A DNA stretch of 53,828 bases from an uncultured Eubacteriales bacterium (GTDB lineage: Bacteria; Bacillota; Clostridia; Lachnospirales; Lachnospiraceae), in NCBI GenBank assembly GCA_900545175.1, contig UQYF01000016.1, positions 1-53,828 on the forward strand, written 5' to 3'. Below the pieces are notes generated by a model, which was given only the letters and a program-made list of their open reading frames with translations, was not told the DNA's origin and ran no database searches. How positions within the stretch are numbered: position 1 is the stretch's first letter; every line of letters begins with the position of its first letter. Position numbers and translations under genes: made by a program. Shown piece by piece: positions 24,103 through 33,735 of this stretch.

Positions 24103-25560
24103 ATGAGAAAAAAATTGGAATCTTTGCAGCTTTCAGCGTTGAAAGATATTGCAAAAGAGAAGCAGGTCAAGCATTACAGTACGATGAAGAAGGCGGAGCT
24201 CATTGACATTTTAGCTAAACTTTCCGAGCTTGAAGAACAGGATGAGAATGTACCTGAGAAGGAAATAGAGCCGCCAAAAGCTGCACGCACACCTAAGGCA
24301 TCGGAGGAAAGAACTGTATATAAGAGACGTGAAGTACCGGATAGGAGAGAAGAGAGCAGTGAGCGCACTGTGCGCGCGCAGCAGGTCAAAAAAGAAGACC
24401 CGTACAGACAGGACTATGATCCGGATATGATTGACAAGAGCGGTGAAGTCAATGGAATCCTCGAAGTAATGCAGGATGGGTATGGATTTATAAGATGTGA
24501 GAATTTCCTTCCGGGAGATAATGATATATATGTAGCACCTGTCCAGATAAAACGCTTCGGACTTAAGACAGGCGATATTATATATGGCTGCAAAAGAATA
24601 AAGAATCAGGGTGAGAAATTCAGTGCTCTTTTATTTATTAAGTCGGTGAACGGTTTTTCTGTGGCAGAGGTTGCAAGAAGAAAAGCATTTGAGAAGCTTA
24701 CACCGATATTCCCTAATGAGAGAATACATCTTGAACTTCCTGACAGCAGTGTGTCTATGAGGGTTGTCGACCTTATAAGCCCTATCGGAAAAGGCCAGAG
24801 AGGAATGATTGTCGCACAGCCTAAGGCCGGTAAGACAACATTATTAAAGCAGATAGCTAATTCGATTTTGAAGAACCATAAAGAAATGCACCTTATGATT
24901 CTTCTGATTGATGAAAGACCTGAGGAGGTTACAGATATCAGGGAATCGCTTGAAGGTGATAACGTGGAGGTCATATATTCGACTTTTGATGAGCTTCCGG
25001 ACAGACATAAGAGAGTATCTGAGATGACAATAGAGAGAGCTAAGAGGCTTGTAGAGCAGAAGCAGGATGTAGTCATACTTCTTGACAGCATAACGAGGCT
25101 TGCCAGAGCTTACAATATAGTATGTACTCCGAGTGGGAGGACACTGTCCGGTGGACTTGACCCGGCAGCACTGCATATGCCTAAGAGATTTTTCGGAGCA
25201 GCAAGAAATATAAGAGAAGGCGGAAGCCTTACAATTCTTGCCACTGCGCTCATTGATACCGGCAGCAAGATGGATGACGTTGTATATGAAGAATTCAAGG
25301 GTACGGGCAATATGGAGCTTGTGCTTGACAGAAAGCTTTCCGAGAGAAGGATATTCCCTGCCATTGATATTGTCAAATCGGGGACAAGGAGAGAGGACCT
25401 TCTTCTTACGGAAGAGGAGCTTGATGCCATGAACTATGTGCGCAAGGCTCTCAATGGTTCACGCCCTGAGGATGCGACAGAATCGGTTATAGATCTCTTT
25501 GCAAAGACAAAGAATAATCAGGAATTTATTTCACAGGTTAAAAAGGTGAGATTATTCTAA
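24103..25560 (+). CDS. rho: Transcription termination factor Rho
   Basis: 485 residues, somewhat longer than the ~420 of E. coli. An N-terminal Rho_N helical domain (~1-45) is followed by a charged linker rich in Arg and Glu (~46-110), a cold-shock-like RNA-binding domain (~115-190) and the RecA-like ATPase (Walker A AQPKAGKTT, Walker B VVILLDSITR). The hexamer translocates on RNA and ends transcription. AAAGGAG precedes ATG 24103. It is followed by rpmE with its own promoter. Confidence 0.98.
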   Translation: MRKKLESLQLSALKDIAKEKQVKHYSTMKKAELIDILAKLSELEEQDENVPEKEIEPPKAARTPKASEERTVYKRREVPDRREESSERTVRAQQVKKEDPYRQDYDPDMIDKSGEVNGILEVMQDGYGFIRCENFLPGDNDIYVAPVQIKRFGLKTGDIIYGCKRIKNQGEKFSALLFIKSVNGFSVAEVARRKAFEKLTPIFPNERIHLELPDSSVSMRVVDLISPIGKGQRGMIVAQPKAGKTTLLKQIANSILKNHKEMHLMILLIDERPEEVTDIRESLEGDNVEVIYSTFDELPDRHKRVSEMTIERAKRLVEQKQDVVILLDSITRLARAYNIVCTPSGRTLSGGLDPAALHMPKRFFGAARNIREGGSLTILATALIDTGSKMDDVVYEEFKGTGNMELVLDRKLSERRIFPAIDIVKSGTRREDLLLTEEELDAMNYVRKALNGSRPEDATESVIDLFAKTKNNQEFISQVKKVRLF

Positions 25561-25568
25561 AAAAAATC

Positions 25569-25597
25569 TTGCATTCCTGTGTCAAGTGTGATATGCT
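25569..25597 (+). promoter_or_regulatory. Promoter for rpmE
   Basis: TTGCAT (25569-25574), a 17-bp spacer and TATGCT (25592-25597), placed directly after the rho stop codon. Confidence 0.55.
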
Positions 25598-25672
25598 GAT
25601 AAAGCTGTTTATTGGTGAGAAATCGGTGAATCCGAATTTTCGATACAAGAATATAACGAAGAGGTGAACAAA

Positions 25673-25879
25673 ATGAGAGAAGGAATCCATCCAAATTACT
25701 ACCAGGCCAAGGTTGTTTGCAACTGCGGTAATGAATTTGTAACTGGGTCAACGAAGGAGTCAATCCACGTTGAAATCTGTTCCAAGTGCCATTCATTCTA
25801 TACAGGCCAGCAGAAGGCAGCTGCAGCCCGCGGACGTATTGATAAGTTCAATAAGAAGTACGGTGTGCAGAACAACTAG
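25673..25879 (+). CDS. rpmE: 50S ribosomal protein L31 (zinc-binding C+ form)
   Basis: 68 residues. The four zinc ligands C16, C18 (CNCG) and C36, C39 (CSKCH) mark the zinc-containing form. The C-terminal HSFYTGQQKAAAARGRIDKF block is typical. ATG 25673 is chosen with GAGGTG upstream; a GTG at 25664 overlaps that site. It is a ribosome component and also a zinc store in other Firmicutes. Confidence 0.97.
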   Translation: MREGIHPNYYQAKVVCNCGNEFVTGSTKESIHVEICSKCHSFYTGQQKAAAARGRIDKFNKKYGVQNN

Positions 25880-25963
25880 TAATTCAGGAAGACAGGGTTG
25901 TGGATTGGTAGAGCTTTACCGGTTCACGACCTTTTTTACTTTTATAATAAAGAGGGTATAAAT

Positions 25964-26908
25964 GTGAAATCATCAGGTATTGGTGGTCAGGCTGTCATAG
26001 AAGGCGTTATGATGAGAAATAAAGACAAGTACGCTGTGGCAGTGAGAAAGCCTGACAATAACATAGAAGTTTCGGTAAAGAATTGCACGAATCCTGCCGG
26101 AAAATACAGATTTCTTAAGCTTCCTATAATAAGAGGAATATTCAGCTTCATTGATTCGCTTGTTGTCGGAATGTCAACATTAAGCTACTCTGCGAGCTTT
26201 TATGAAGATGATGAGCCTGATGCCAAGGAGAATAAGAAGCCTAAGAAGGTAAAGTCCAAGGAGCAGGAGGAGAAAGAAGAGAAGGTTATGATGACATTCA
26301 CAATCATTTTGTCGATTGTGATGGCAGTTGCAATTTTTATGATTGCACCTTATTATGTATCAAGACTCTTTGCTGCGTTTATAAAGAATGACACGGCGGT
26401 GATACTCATTGAAGGTATGGTTAGACTAGTCTTTTTTATTGTATACGTGAAGCTAATATCGCTTATGAAGGATATAAAGAGAGTCTATATGTACCATGGT
26501 GCGGAGCATAAATGTATTAATTGCATAGAGCATGGACTGGACCTGACGGTTGAGAATGTTCTTAAGAGCTCTAAGGAGCATAAAAGATGCGGCACAAGTT
26601 TTCTGCTTATAGTCATGTGTATAAGTATAGTCTTTTTCATGTTTATAAGAGTTGATTCACCTGTCTTAAGATTAGTGCTCAGAGTACTTTTAGTGCCTGT
26701 CATAGCAGGTGTTTCATATGAGGTGTTAAGGCTTGCTGGCAATTCGGATTCAAAGCTCATGGATATAGTGAGCAGGCCGGGATTATGGCTGCAGCATCTT
26801 ACTACAAGTGAGCCGGATGCTGATATGGTGGAGGTTGCAATAGCGTCTGTCGAGGCGGTGTTCGACTGGAAAACATATGTGGATAATCTCAGGAAGGAAG
26901 AGGCATAG
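25964..26908 (+). CDS. DUF1385 membrane protein (YqhQ-like)
   Basis: About 314 residues from GTG 25964, which is preceded by GAGGG and gives the family start KSSGIGGQAVIEGVMMR. A lysine/glutamate-rich stretch (~88-112) precedes about four hydrophobic helices (for example MMTFTIILSIVMAVAIFMIA). The family block YHGAEHKCINCIEHG is present and may bind a metal. Molecular function is unknown. It lies in the usual position between rpmE and prmC. Confidence 0.9.
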   Translation: MKSSGIGGQAVIEGVMMRNKDKYAVAVRKPDNNIEVSVKNCTNPAGKYRFLKLPIIRGIFSFIDSLVVGMSTLSYSASFYEDDEPDAKENKKPKKVKSKEQEEKEEKVMMTFTIILSIVMAVAIFMIAPYYVSRLFAAFIKNDTAVILIEGMVRLVFFIVYVKLISLMKDIKRVYMYHGAEHKCINCIEHGLDLTVENVLKSSKEHKRCGTSFLLIVMCISIVFFMFIRVDSPVLRLVLRVLLVPVIAGVSYEVLRLAGNSDSKLMDIVSRPGLWLQHLTTSEPDADMVEVAIASVEAVFDWKTYVDNLRKEEA

Positions 26909-26910
26909 CT

Positions 26911-27786
26911 GTGGAATATACCAACAGAGAGCTTTTAAAGCATGGCAGTGAAAGACTTAAGGCAGCAGGCATTGCTGAGGCGGATAATGATGCGTGGCTG
27001 TTGTTTTCGGCAGCTACGGGAATGAGCCGCACCGATTATTTTATGCGCAGCACTGATGCAGTGCCGGCTGATGCGGCGGCTCTATATTTAAGAAAGCTTG
27101 AACGCCGTGAAGCACATGAACCGGTACAATATATCGAAGGCACAGCACCATTTATGGGTTATGAATTCGTGGTAAATGAAAATGTATTGATACCGCGCAT
27201 GGATACTGAGATACTTGTGTCAGAGGCTTTAAAGCTGGCTGAAATTATGTACGCTGACAGACTGCGCGGAACCGACTTTAATATACTTGACATGTGTACC
27301 GGTTCAGGCTGCATTGCACAGAGTGTATATCTTATGCTTAAGAAGACCGGATGTGAAACCATGGTTACAGCTGTTGATATATCTGATAAGGCACTTGAGG
27401 TTGCAAAGCTGAATGCCGGCCGGCTCGGCGCAGACATAAGCTTTATTCAGAGTGATCTTTTTGAAAACGTATCAGGAAGCTTTTCCATGATTTTATCAAA
27501 TCCTCCTTATATAAGAACGGATGTGATTGATGATTTGGAGCCGGAGGTGAAGGAACATGAGCCGGTTCTTGCACTTGACGGGACTGAGGATGGTCTGTAT
27601 TTTTACAGGAGGATTACACAGCGGGCTTGGGATTTCCTTGAGAAAGGCGGAGTGCTCATGTATGAAATCGGGTATGATCAGGCGATGGAGGTAAGCGATA
27701 TGCTGGCTGTCAAGGGTTATACGGATATAAGAGTAATAAAAGATTTTGCAGGATTAGACAGAGTTGTGACGGCAGTTAAGCCGTAG
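26911..27786 (+). CDS. prmC: Peptide chain release factor N5-glutamine methyltransferase
   Basis: 291 residues from GTG 26911, two bases after the DUF1385 stop. The catalytic NPPY motif is at ~197-200 and the SAM-binding stretch is ILDMCTGSGCIA. The N-terminal helical domain recognises release factors. It methylates the glutamine of the GGQ motif, its substrate being the product of the next gene, prfA. Confidence 0.96.
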   Translation: MEYTNRELLKHGSERLKAAGIAEADNDAWLLFSAATGMSRTDYFMRSTDAVPADAAALYLRKLERREAHEPVQYIEGTAPFMGYEFVVNENVLIPRMDTEILVSEALKLAEIMYADRLRGTDFNILDMCTGSGCIAQSVYLMLKKTGCETMVTAVDISDKALEVAKLNAGRLGADISFIQSDLFENVSGSFSMILSNPPYIRTDVIDDLEPEVKEHEPVLALDGTEDGLYFYRRITQRAWDFLEKGGVLMYEIGYDQAMEVSDMLAVKGYTDIRVIKDFAGLDRVVTAVKP

Positions 27787-27860
27787 TGCCGTATGCGCAC
27801 AGCTGTCAAAAAGTTAATTATATATTATGAAAGATGTATAGAAGAAGGAAGGAATAGTAT

Positions 27861-28946
27861 ATGGAAAACAATATGTTTCATAAGTTAGACGATTTATTGA
27901 TGAGATATGAGGACCTCACAGCGGAGCTTAACAATCCTTCAGTTGTGGAGAATCAGACACGTTTTAGAAAGCTTATGAAGGAGCAGAGCGATCTTACTCC
28001 GCTTGTCGATGCATACAAGGAGTACAAGGGCTGCCAGCAGACTGTTGCAGACAGCCTTGAGATGCTTGACACAGAGAGTGACGAAGAGCTTCGTGAGATG
28101 GCGAAGGAGGAGCTAAGCGATGCTAAGGCGAGAATAGAGGAGCTTGAACACACGATGAAGATTCTTCTTCTGCCTAAGGATCCTAACGATGACAAGAATG
28201 TTATCGTGGAGATACGTGCCGGTGCAGGCGGTGATGAGGCTGCACTTTTTGCGGCAGAGCTCTTCCGTATGTACACACATTATGTTGAGACAAAGAGATG
28301 GAAGATTGAAGTTATAAATGCTGATGAGACGGGAATCGGCGGTATGAAGGAAGTCGAGTTCATGGTTAAGGGACAGGGTGCATACTCAATATTAAAGTAT
28401 GAGAGCGGTGTACACCGTGTACAGAGAGTTCCTGAGACAGAGTCAGGCGGACGTATCCATACATCTACAGCTTCGGTTGCTGTCATGCCTGAGGCTGAGG
28501 AGGTAGATGTCCACATTGATGAGAAGGATATCCGTATCGATGTAATGCGTGCTTCCGGAAACGGTGGACAGTGTGTCAATACAACGGATTCAGCTGTACG
28601 ACTCACACATTATCCTACAGGAATCGTTGTATACAGCCAGACTGAAAAGTCACAGATACAGAATAAGGACAAGGCTTTCGCAATTTTAAGAGCCAAGCTC
28701 TATGAGATGGAATGCCAGAAGGCACATGATGCTGAGGCGGATGCTAGAAGAAGCCAGATTGGTACAGGAGACCGTTCAGAGAAGATAAGAACCTACAACT
28801 TCCCGCAGGGACGCGTGACCGATCATAGAATTAATCTTACGCTCTACAAGCTTGACAAGATTATGGATGGAGACATTCAGGAGATAATAGATGCATGTAT
28901 AGCTGCCGACCAGGCTGCCAAGCTTGCAAAGATGAATGAGAACTAA
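27861..28946 (+). CDS. prfA: Peptide chain release factor 1
   Basis: 361 residues. The stop-codon recognition region contains RVPETESGGRIHTS, the release-factor-1 type for UAA and UAG, and the catalytic GGQ is at 235-237 (SGNGGQCVN). Helical domain 1 is complete. GAAGGAAGG precedes ATG 27861. A terminator follows, closing the rpmE-DUF1385-prmC-prfA run. Confidence 0.98.
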   Translation: MENNMFHKLDDLLMRYEDLTAELNNPSVVENQTRFRKLMKEQSDLTPLVDAYKEYKGCQQTVADSLEMLDTESDEELREMAKEELSDAKARIEELEHTMKILLLPKDPNDDKNVIVEIRAGAGGDEAALFAAELFRMYTHYVETKRWKIEVINADETGIGGMKEVEFMVKGQGAYSILKYESGVHRVQRVPETESGGRIHTSTASVAVMPEAEEVDVHIDEKDIRIDVMRASGNGGQCVNTTDSAVRLTHYPTGIVVYSQTEKSQIQNKDKAFAILRAKLYEMECQKAHDAEADARRSQIGTGDRSEKIRTYNFPQGRVTDHRINLTLYKLDKIMDGDIQEIIDACIAADQAAKLAKMNEN

Positions 28947-28953
28947 ACCAATT

Positions 28954-28978
28954 AAGGGAGCTGTATGGCTCCCTTTTT
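28954..28978 (+). terminator. Rho-independent terminator after prfA
   Basis: AAGGGAGC-TGTATG-GCTCCCTT followed by TTT. Confidence 0.9.
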
Positions 28979-29001
28979 GGCAGCATATAAGAGGTTAAGG
29001 C

Positions 29002-30066
29002 ATGAAGAATAAAATATGGGACATTGCAAGAAATATTTTCAGGGTAATTATAACGCTTTCGATAGGATTCCTTATATGTCTGCTGATTCAGTATTTTCTT
29101 GACAATGATTTTCTTATTCCGTCAGTACTTGTGCTGTGTGTGTTTCTTATTTCAATCTACACTGCCGGATATATATATGGTATTATAGGAGCGATAAGCA
29201 GTGTGGTTATTTTGAATTTTGCATTTACATTTCCTTATTTTAAAATTAACCTTACAATGCCTGAAAATGTAGTGTCAGTTGTTATTATGCTTGCCATAAC
29301 ATTAGTTACATGCTATCTTACAAGTAAAATCAGATATCAGGAGCAGATTAAGTCTGAGAGTGAGAAAGAGAAGATGCGTGCGAATCTCCTGCGCGCAGTG
29401 TCACATGACCTTAGGACACCGCTGACGACAATATACGGAGCCAGTTCGGCATTGCTTGAGAACGAAAATGAATTTTCCAAGGAGCAGAAAAGAAAGCTTC
29501 TTACCGGGATAAAGGAGGACTCGCAGTGGTTGTGCAGGATGGTTGAAAATCTGTTATCAGTCACAAGGCTTGACGGTGATAACGTGAGTATTGTCAAGAC
29601 ACCGACACCGCTTGATGAGCTGATTGATGCAGTGCTTGTCAAATTTCACAAGCATTATCCTGATGTTGAGGTGGATGTCTCGATTCCGGATGAACTTATT
29701 ATGGTACCGATGGATCCTATCCTGATGGAGCAGGTTATAATGAATATCCTTGAAAATGCAGTCATACATGCTGACGGAATGAAGCAGCTCAGGCTGGAGG
29801 TTCATACGGAGAATAGAAAGGTCTGTTTTGAGATTATGGATGATGGCAGTGGTATTCCTGAAGAGATATTGAACCATATTTTTACGGGAGGATATGCAAG
29901 GCAGAGCGAAGTTGCAGATGGAAGAAAGGGGAATGCCGGAATCGGGCTTTCAGTATGCGCAACAATTATAAAGGCACATGGCGGACGGATTAAGGCAGAA
30001 AATATTGATGAGGGCGGCGCATGCTTTACACTTGTGCTGGATTTGGAGGATGAACATGAAGAGTAA
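29002..30066 (+). CDS. KdpD-like sensor histidine kinase lacking the KdpD N-terminal domains
   Basis: 354 residues. There are four membrane helices (~12-32, 38-60, 62-78, 88-105) as in the KdpD DUF4118 unit, then the H-box SHDLRTP with H135 and the ATPase boxes NILENAVIHA, DDGSGIP and GNAGIGLS. The KdpD and USP cytoplasmic domains that precede the helices in full-length KdpD are absent. The start follows the prfA terminator by 24 nt. It overlaps the response regulator by 11 nt. No kdpFABC genes lie nearby, so the signal and targets are unknown. Confidence 0.9.
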   Translation: MKNKIWDIARNIFRVIITLSIGFLICLLIQYFLDNDFLIPSVLVLCVFLISIYTAGYIYGIIGAISSVVILNFAFTFPYFKINLTMPENVVSVVIMLAITLVTCYLTSKIRYQEQIKSESEKEKMRANLLRAVSHDLRTPLTTIYGASSALLENENEFSKEQKRKLLTGIKEDSQWLCRMVENLLSVTRLDGDNVSIVKTPTPLDELIDAVLVKFHKHYPDVEVDVSIPDELIMVPMDPILMEQVIMNILENAVIHADGMKQLRLEVHTENRKVCFEIMDDGSGIPEEILNHIFTGGYARQSEVADGRKGNAGIGLSVCATIIKAHGGRIKAENIDEGGACFTLVLDLEDEHEE

Positions 30067-30751
30067 CAGATATAAGGTACTGGTTGTAGAGGATGAGCCG
30101 AATATAAATGAATTCGTGAGCACATTGCTTGATGCGGGAGGATATCAGGTTGTACAGGCTTTATCGGGCAGCAGTGCAATGCTGCTTTTTAATTCGCACA
30201 GACCTGATTTGATAATTCTTGACCTTGGACTGCCGGATATGGATGGGCTTAATGTTTTAAAGTATGTAAGACAATCATCACTTACGCCTATAATCGTCCT
30301 GTCAGCAAGGGATGGCGAGATGGATAAGGTGGAAGCGCTCAACATGGGTGCGAATGATTATGTGACTAAGCCTTTTGGCTCGGAGGAGTTCATTGCAAGA
30401 GTACGGACTGCACTCAGGGTAGCTTCACACCGCTCAGAGGATGGGATGTTTCCCGGTGGAAGATTTGAGACGGACGGACTTGTGATAGATTATGACGCAA
30501 GGTGTGTAAGTGTTGGCGGTGAGCAGATAAGGCTTACACAGACAGAGTATAATATAGTGGCACTCTTGTCCGAGCATGTGGGAAAGATGCTTACATATGA
30601 TTTTATCATACATGAGATATGGGGATACAATGATACCGGAAGTGTGAAGAAGCTTCAGGTCAATATGGCTAATATCAGGAAAAAGCTTGGCGATAAGCCG
30701 GGCAAGAAAAATTATATAATCAATGAGCTTGGTGTTGGATACAGAATGTAG
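30056..30751 (+). CDS. KdpE-like OmpR-family response regulator
   Basis: 231 residues from ATG 30056, with GGAGG upstream. The receiver domain has phospho-acceptor D56 (ILDLGLPDMDG) and the conserved KP (VTKPFG). The C-terminal winged helix (~135-228, LTQTEYNIVALLSEH, VNMANIRKKLG) binds DNA. It pairs with the overlapping kinase. The following MATE genes are candidate targets by position only. Confidence 0.93.
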   Translation: MKSNRYKVLVVEDEPNINEFVSTLLDAGGYQVVQALSGSSAMLLFNSHRPDLIILDLGLPDMDGLNVLKYVRQSSLTPIIVLSARDGEMDKVEALNMGANDYVTKPFGSEEFIARVRTALRVASHRSEDGMFPGGRFETDGLVIDYDARCVSVGGEQIRLTQTEYNIVALLSEHVGKMLTYDFIIHEIWGYNDTGSVKKLQVNMANIRKKLGDKPGKKNYIINELGVGYRM

Positions 30752-30852
30752 TATAAATGATATGTTATCAAAAAAAGTTATACTTAATTAGCCTGCATAC
30801 CGATTTAAACCCGGCTAAAGCAGTTACACATAAATATCAGGAGTTTTAAAAG

Positions 30853-32139
30853 ATGTTAAAAAGATTTATTAAATATGTATCACAGAATATGCTTGGAATG
30901 CTTGGAATGTCATTCTACATACTTGCTGATACATTCTTTATTTCCAAAGCAGTTGGCGCAGATGGAATAACGGCGCTCAATCTTGTGCTTCCGCTTTACA
31001 ATCTTATCTTTGCTATCGGAGCCATGATCGGAGTAGGTTCAGTTATAAGATATGTTGTAGTCCGAAACAAAAATGACAAATCAGCGGACGGGTATTTTTT
31101 TCATGCCATTGCATGGGCGGTTATTATAAGCAGTATATTCATACTTGCCGGAGTGTTCATTCCGGACAGGATTATAGCATTTCTTGGAGGAGATGAGAAG
31201 ATTGTCGCCACAGGAAAGAATTATACAAGAATATTTATGATTTTTGCACCTTTTTTTATGTGCAACCATATCTGCAATGCATTCGTAAGAAACGATGGCA
31301 ATCCTTCGATAGCGATGGCTGCAACGCTGTTTAGCAGCCTTTTTAATGTGGTTTTTGATTATGTGCTGATGTTTCCGCTCGGTCTTTCAATGAGCGGTGC
31401 GGCACTTGCAACGGCGTTGTCGCCGCTTGTCGGCGTGCTGATATGCTGCATACATTTTAAGTCAGAAAAATGCAGCATTTCATTTAAGCCTGTGATGCTT
31501 TCAGTAAAAAAGCTGATTTATTCCTGCCAGGTCGGTGTCTCGGCTTTTGTCGGCGAGATATCGTCAGGTGTAATAACAGTTGCTTTTAATATGATAATTC
31601 TTAAGCTGGCAGGAAATGTCGGTGTGGCGGCATATGGAGTTGTCGCTAATATATCTCTTGTGGCTGTGGCGCTTTTTAATGGAATAGCACAGGGTTCGCA
31701 GCCGCTTGTAAGTGAAAGCTACGGAAAAGGAAAAATGCAGGATGTTAAATATGTTGTCAGGCTTGCCATAAGAACTGCTGTTGTTCTTGCGGTGTTGATA
31801 ATTGCTGCGATATATATATGGTCTGATCCTATTGCATCAATATTTAACAGTGAGAAGAATATGGAGCTTGCAGCATATGCAAGGGAAGGAGTAAGGCTGT
31901 ATTTTCTGGGATTTTTGTTTGCCGGTGTAAATATTGTCGCTACATCTGCGCTGAGTGCCGTTGAAGCTGTAAGGTGGGCTTTTGCATCGTCAATCATGAG
32001 AGGCTTTGCTGCAATCCTCATATTCGCATTTGTGCTGTCGGCGGCGTTTGGAATGACAGGAGTATGGCTGGCATTTCCGGCAGCGGAGCTTGTGACGATG
32101 GTGCTTAGCATAGCAGGGCTGCGAAAGAGCCTGAAGTAA
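30853..32139 (+). CDS. MATE family multidrug efflux protein
   Basis: 428 residues, twelve predicted membrane helices in two similar halves. MATE-type features include ADTFFISKAVGADGITALNL near the first helices. It exports cationic compounds using a sodium or proton gradient. It follows the two-component pair by 101 nt; a small hairpin TAGCC/GGCTA lies in that gap. Paralogue of the next gene but clearly diverged. Confidence 0.92.
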   Translation: MLKRFIKYVSQNMLGMLGMSFYILADTFFISKAVGADGITALNLVLPLYNLIFAIGAMIGVGSVIRYVVVRNKNDKSADGYFFHAIAWAVIISSIFILAGVFIPDRIIAFLGGDEKIVATGKNYTRIFMIFAPFFMCNHICNAFVRNDGNPSIAMAATLFSSLFNVVFDYVLMFPLGLSMSGAALATALSPLVGVLICCIHFKSEKCSISFKPVMLSVKKLIYSCQVGVSAFVGEISSGVITVAFNMIILKLAGNVGVAAYGVVANISLVAVALFNGIAQGSQPLVSESYGKGKMQDVKYVVRLAIRTAVVLAVLIIAAIYIWSDPIASIFNSEKNMELAAYAREGVRLYFLGFLFAGVNIVATSALSAVEAVRWAFASSIMRGFAAILIFAFVLSAAFGMTGVWLAFPAAELVTMVLSIAGLRKSLK

Positions 32140-32241
32140 TAAAAGAAATGATGCATATTTAGGTAATTGCGTAACGTTCGGCTTTTAAATATATAGTTTC
32201 GCAAACGGCTATAATACATATTAATAATGAGGAGAAAGAAA

Positions 32242-33606
32242 ATGAAAGAGAACAAGATGGGTGTCATGCCTATTGACAAGCTGATTATATCAATGTCACT
32301 TCCGATAATGATATCAATGCTTGTACAGGCACTTTATAACATTGTGGACAGTATATTTGTGGCTAAGATAAGTGAGGAGGCGCTGACAGCAGTGTCAATG
32401 GCATTTCCGATACAGAATCTTATGATTGCAGTCGGTGCGGGTACGGCGGTAGGTGTGAATGCACTTCTTGCACGTTCACTCGGTGAAAAAGATTTTGACA
32501 GGGTAAATAAGATTGCAGAGAATGCAGTCTTTCTGGTTGTGTTAAGCTATGCAGCATTTCTTTTAATAGGGCTTTTTTTGGTTGAGCCATTTTACAGGAG
32601 CCAGACAGATATTGAGTCGATTATAACCTATGGAAAAGATTACATGGTAGTTGTGTGCTGCTTTTCATTCGGTATTTTTTCACAGCTTATGTTTGAGAGA
32701 ATGCTTCAGGCGACAGGCAGGACTATATATACAATGATTACCCAGAGTGTAGGTGCCATCATCAATATAATTCTTGACCCTATTCTTATTTTCGGACTGC
32801 TCGGACTGCCTAAAATGGGTGTGACAGGAGCAGCGGTAGCGACGGTTATAGGTCAGATTGCAGCCGGAGTGATGGCAGCGGCAATCAATCATTTTAAGAA
32901 CAATGAAGTTAATATAAGAATGAAGGGTTTCAGACCGAATGGTAATATTATAAAGATGATATATGGCATAGGTGTTCCGTCTATTGTCATGCAGGCTATA
33001 GGTTCGGTAATGAATTATGGAATGAATGTGATTCTCATCTCGTTCTCTTCCACTGCAACAGCTGTATTTGGCGTATATTTCAAGCTTCAGAGCTTTGTGT
33101 TCATGCCGGCATTCGGATTTAACAATGGCGTTATTCCTATTATCGCATATAATTATGGTGCCGGAAGCCGCGAGAGGGTTGTAAAGACAATGAAGCACAG
33201 CATTGTATATATCATGAGCATGCTTTTTGTCGGACTTATTGTATTCCAGCTTATACCGGAGCCTTTGTTAAGACTTTTTGAAGCCTCGGACAATATGCTC
33301 GCACTTGGTGTTCCGGCACTTCGGACGATAAGCTTAAGCTTCATTTTTGCCGGCTTTTGCATTGCATGCGGAAGTGCATTTCAGGCACTCGGAAAAGCTG
33401 TGTACAGCATGATAGTATCAGTTGCAAGACAGCTTATAGTTTTACTGCCTGTGGCATACATGCTTGCACAGCTTGGCAATGTTGACTATGTATGGTGGGC
33501 ATTTCCTATTGCGGAGTTCATGTCGCTTGCGATGACAATTTTATTCCTTATTATACTTAATAAGAAGGTGATATCTAAGATTGGCAGGATGGAAGAGAAT
33601 ATTTAA
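32242..33606 (+). CDS. MATE family multidrug efflux protein, second gene
   Basis: 454 residues from ATG 32242 (GGAG upstream; the in-frame ATG at 32227 lies before that site). Twelve helices. The opening region PIMISMLVQALYNIVDSIFV matches the DinF/NorM-like MATE family. It probably exports organic cations. It is 102 nt after the first MATE gene. Whether the two are cotranscribed is uncertain. Confidence 0.93.
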   Translation: MKENKMGVMPIDKLIISMSLPIMISMLVQALYNIVDSIFVAKISEEALTAVSMAFPIQNLMIAVGAGTAVGVNALLARSLGEKDFDRVNKIAENAVFLVVLSYAAFLLIGLFLVEPFYRSQTDIESIITYGKDYMVVVCCFSFGIFSQLMFERMLQATGRTIYTMITQSVGAIINIILDPILIFGLLGLPKMGVTGAAVATVIGQIAAGVMAAAINHFKNNEVNIRMKGFRPNGNIIKMIYGIGVPSIVMQAIGSVMNYGMNVILISFSSTATAVFGVYFKLQSFVFMPAFGFNNGVIPIIAYNYGAGSRERVVKTMKHSIVYIMSMLFVGLIVFQLIPEPLLRLFEASDNMLALGVPALRTISLSFIFAGFCIACGSAFQALGKAVYSMIVSVARQLIVLLPVAYMLAQLGNVDYVWWAFPIAEFMSLAMTILFLIILNKKVISKIGRMEENI

Positions 33607-33735
33607 CTGCGTTTTTTGAATGTAATGAAGAGATTTGTAAATGTTTATGAACATGTGATATTGAACAGGACAGCAGCTTATTGTGGATTTGAATTTTGAA
33701 GTTATTTATATTTGTTAAATTAGGAGGATTGTGAT

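Noticed and set aside
29002..30751. Complete potassium-responsive Kdp system
   Set aside because: The kinase lacks the KdpD cytoplasmic sensing domains and no kdpFABC genes are nearby.
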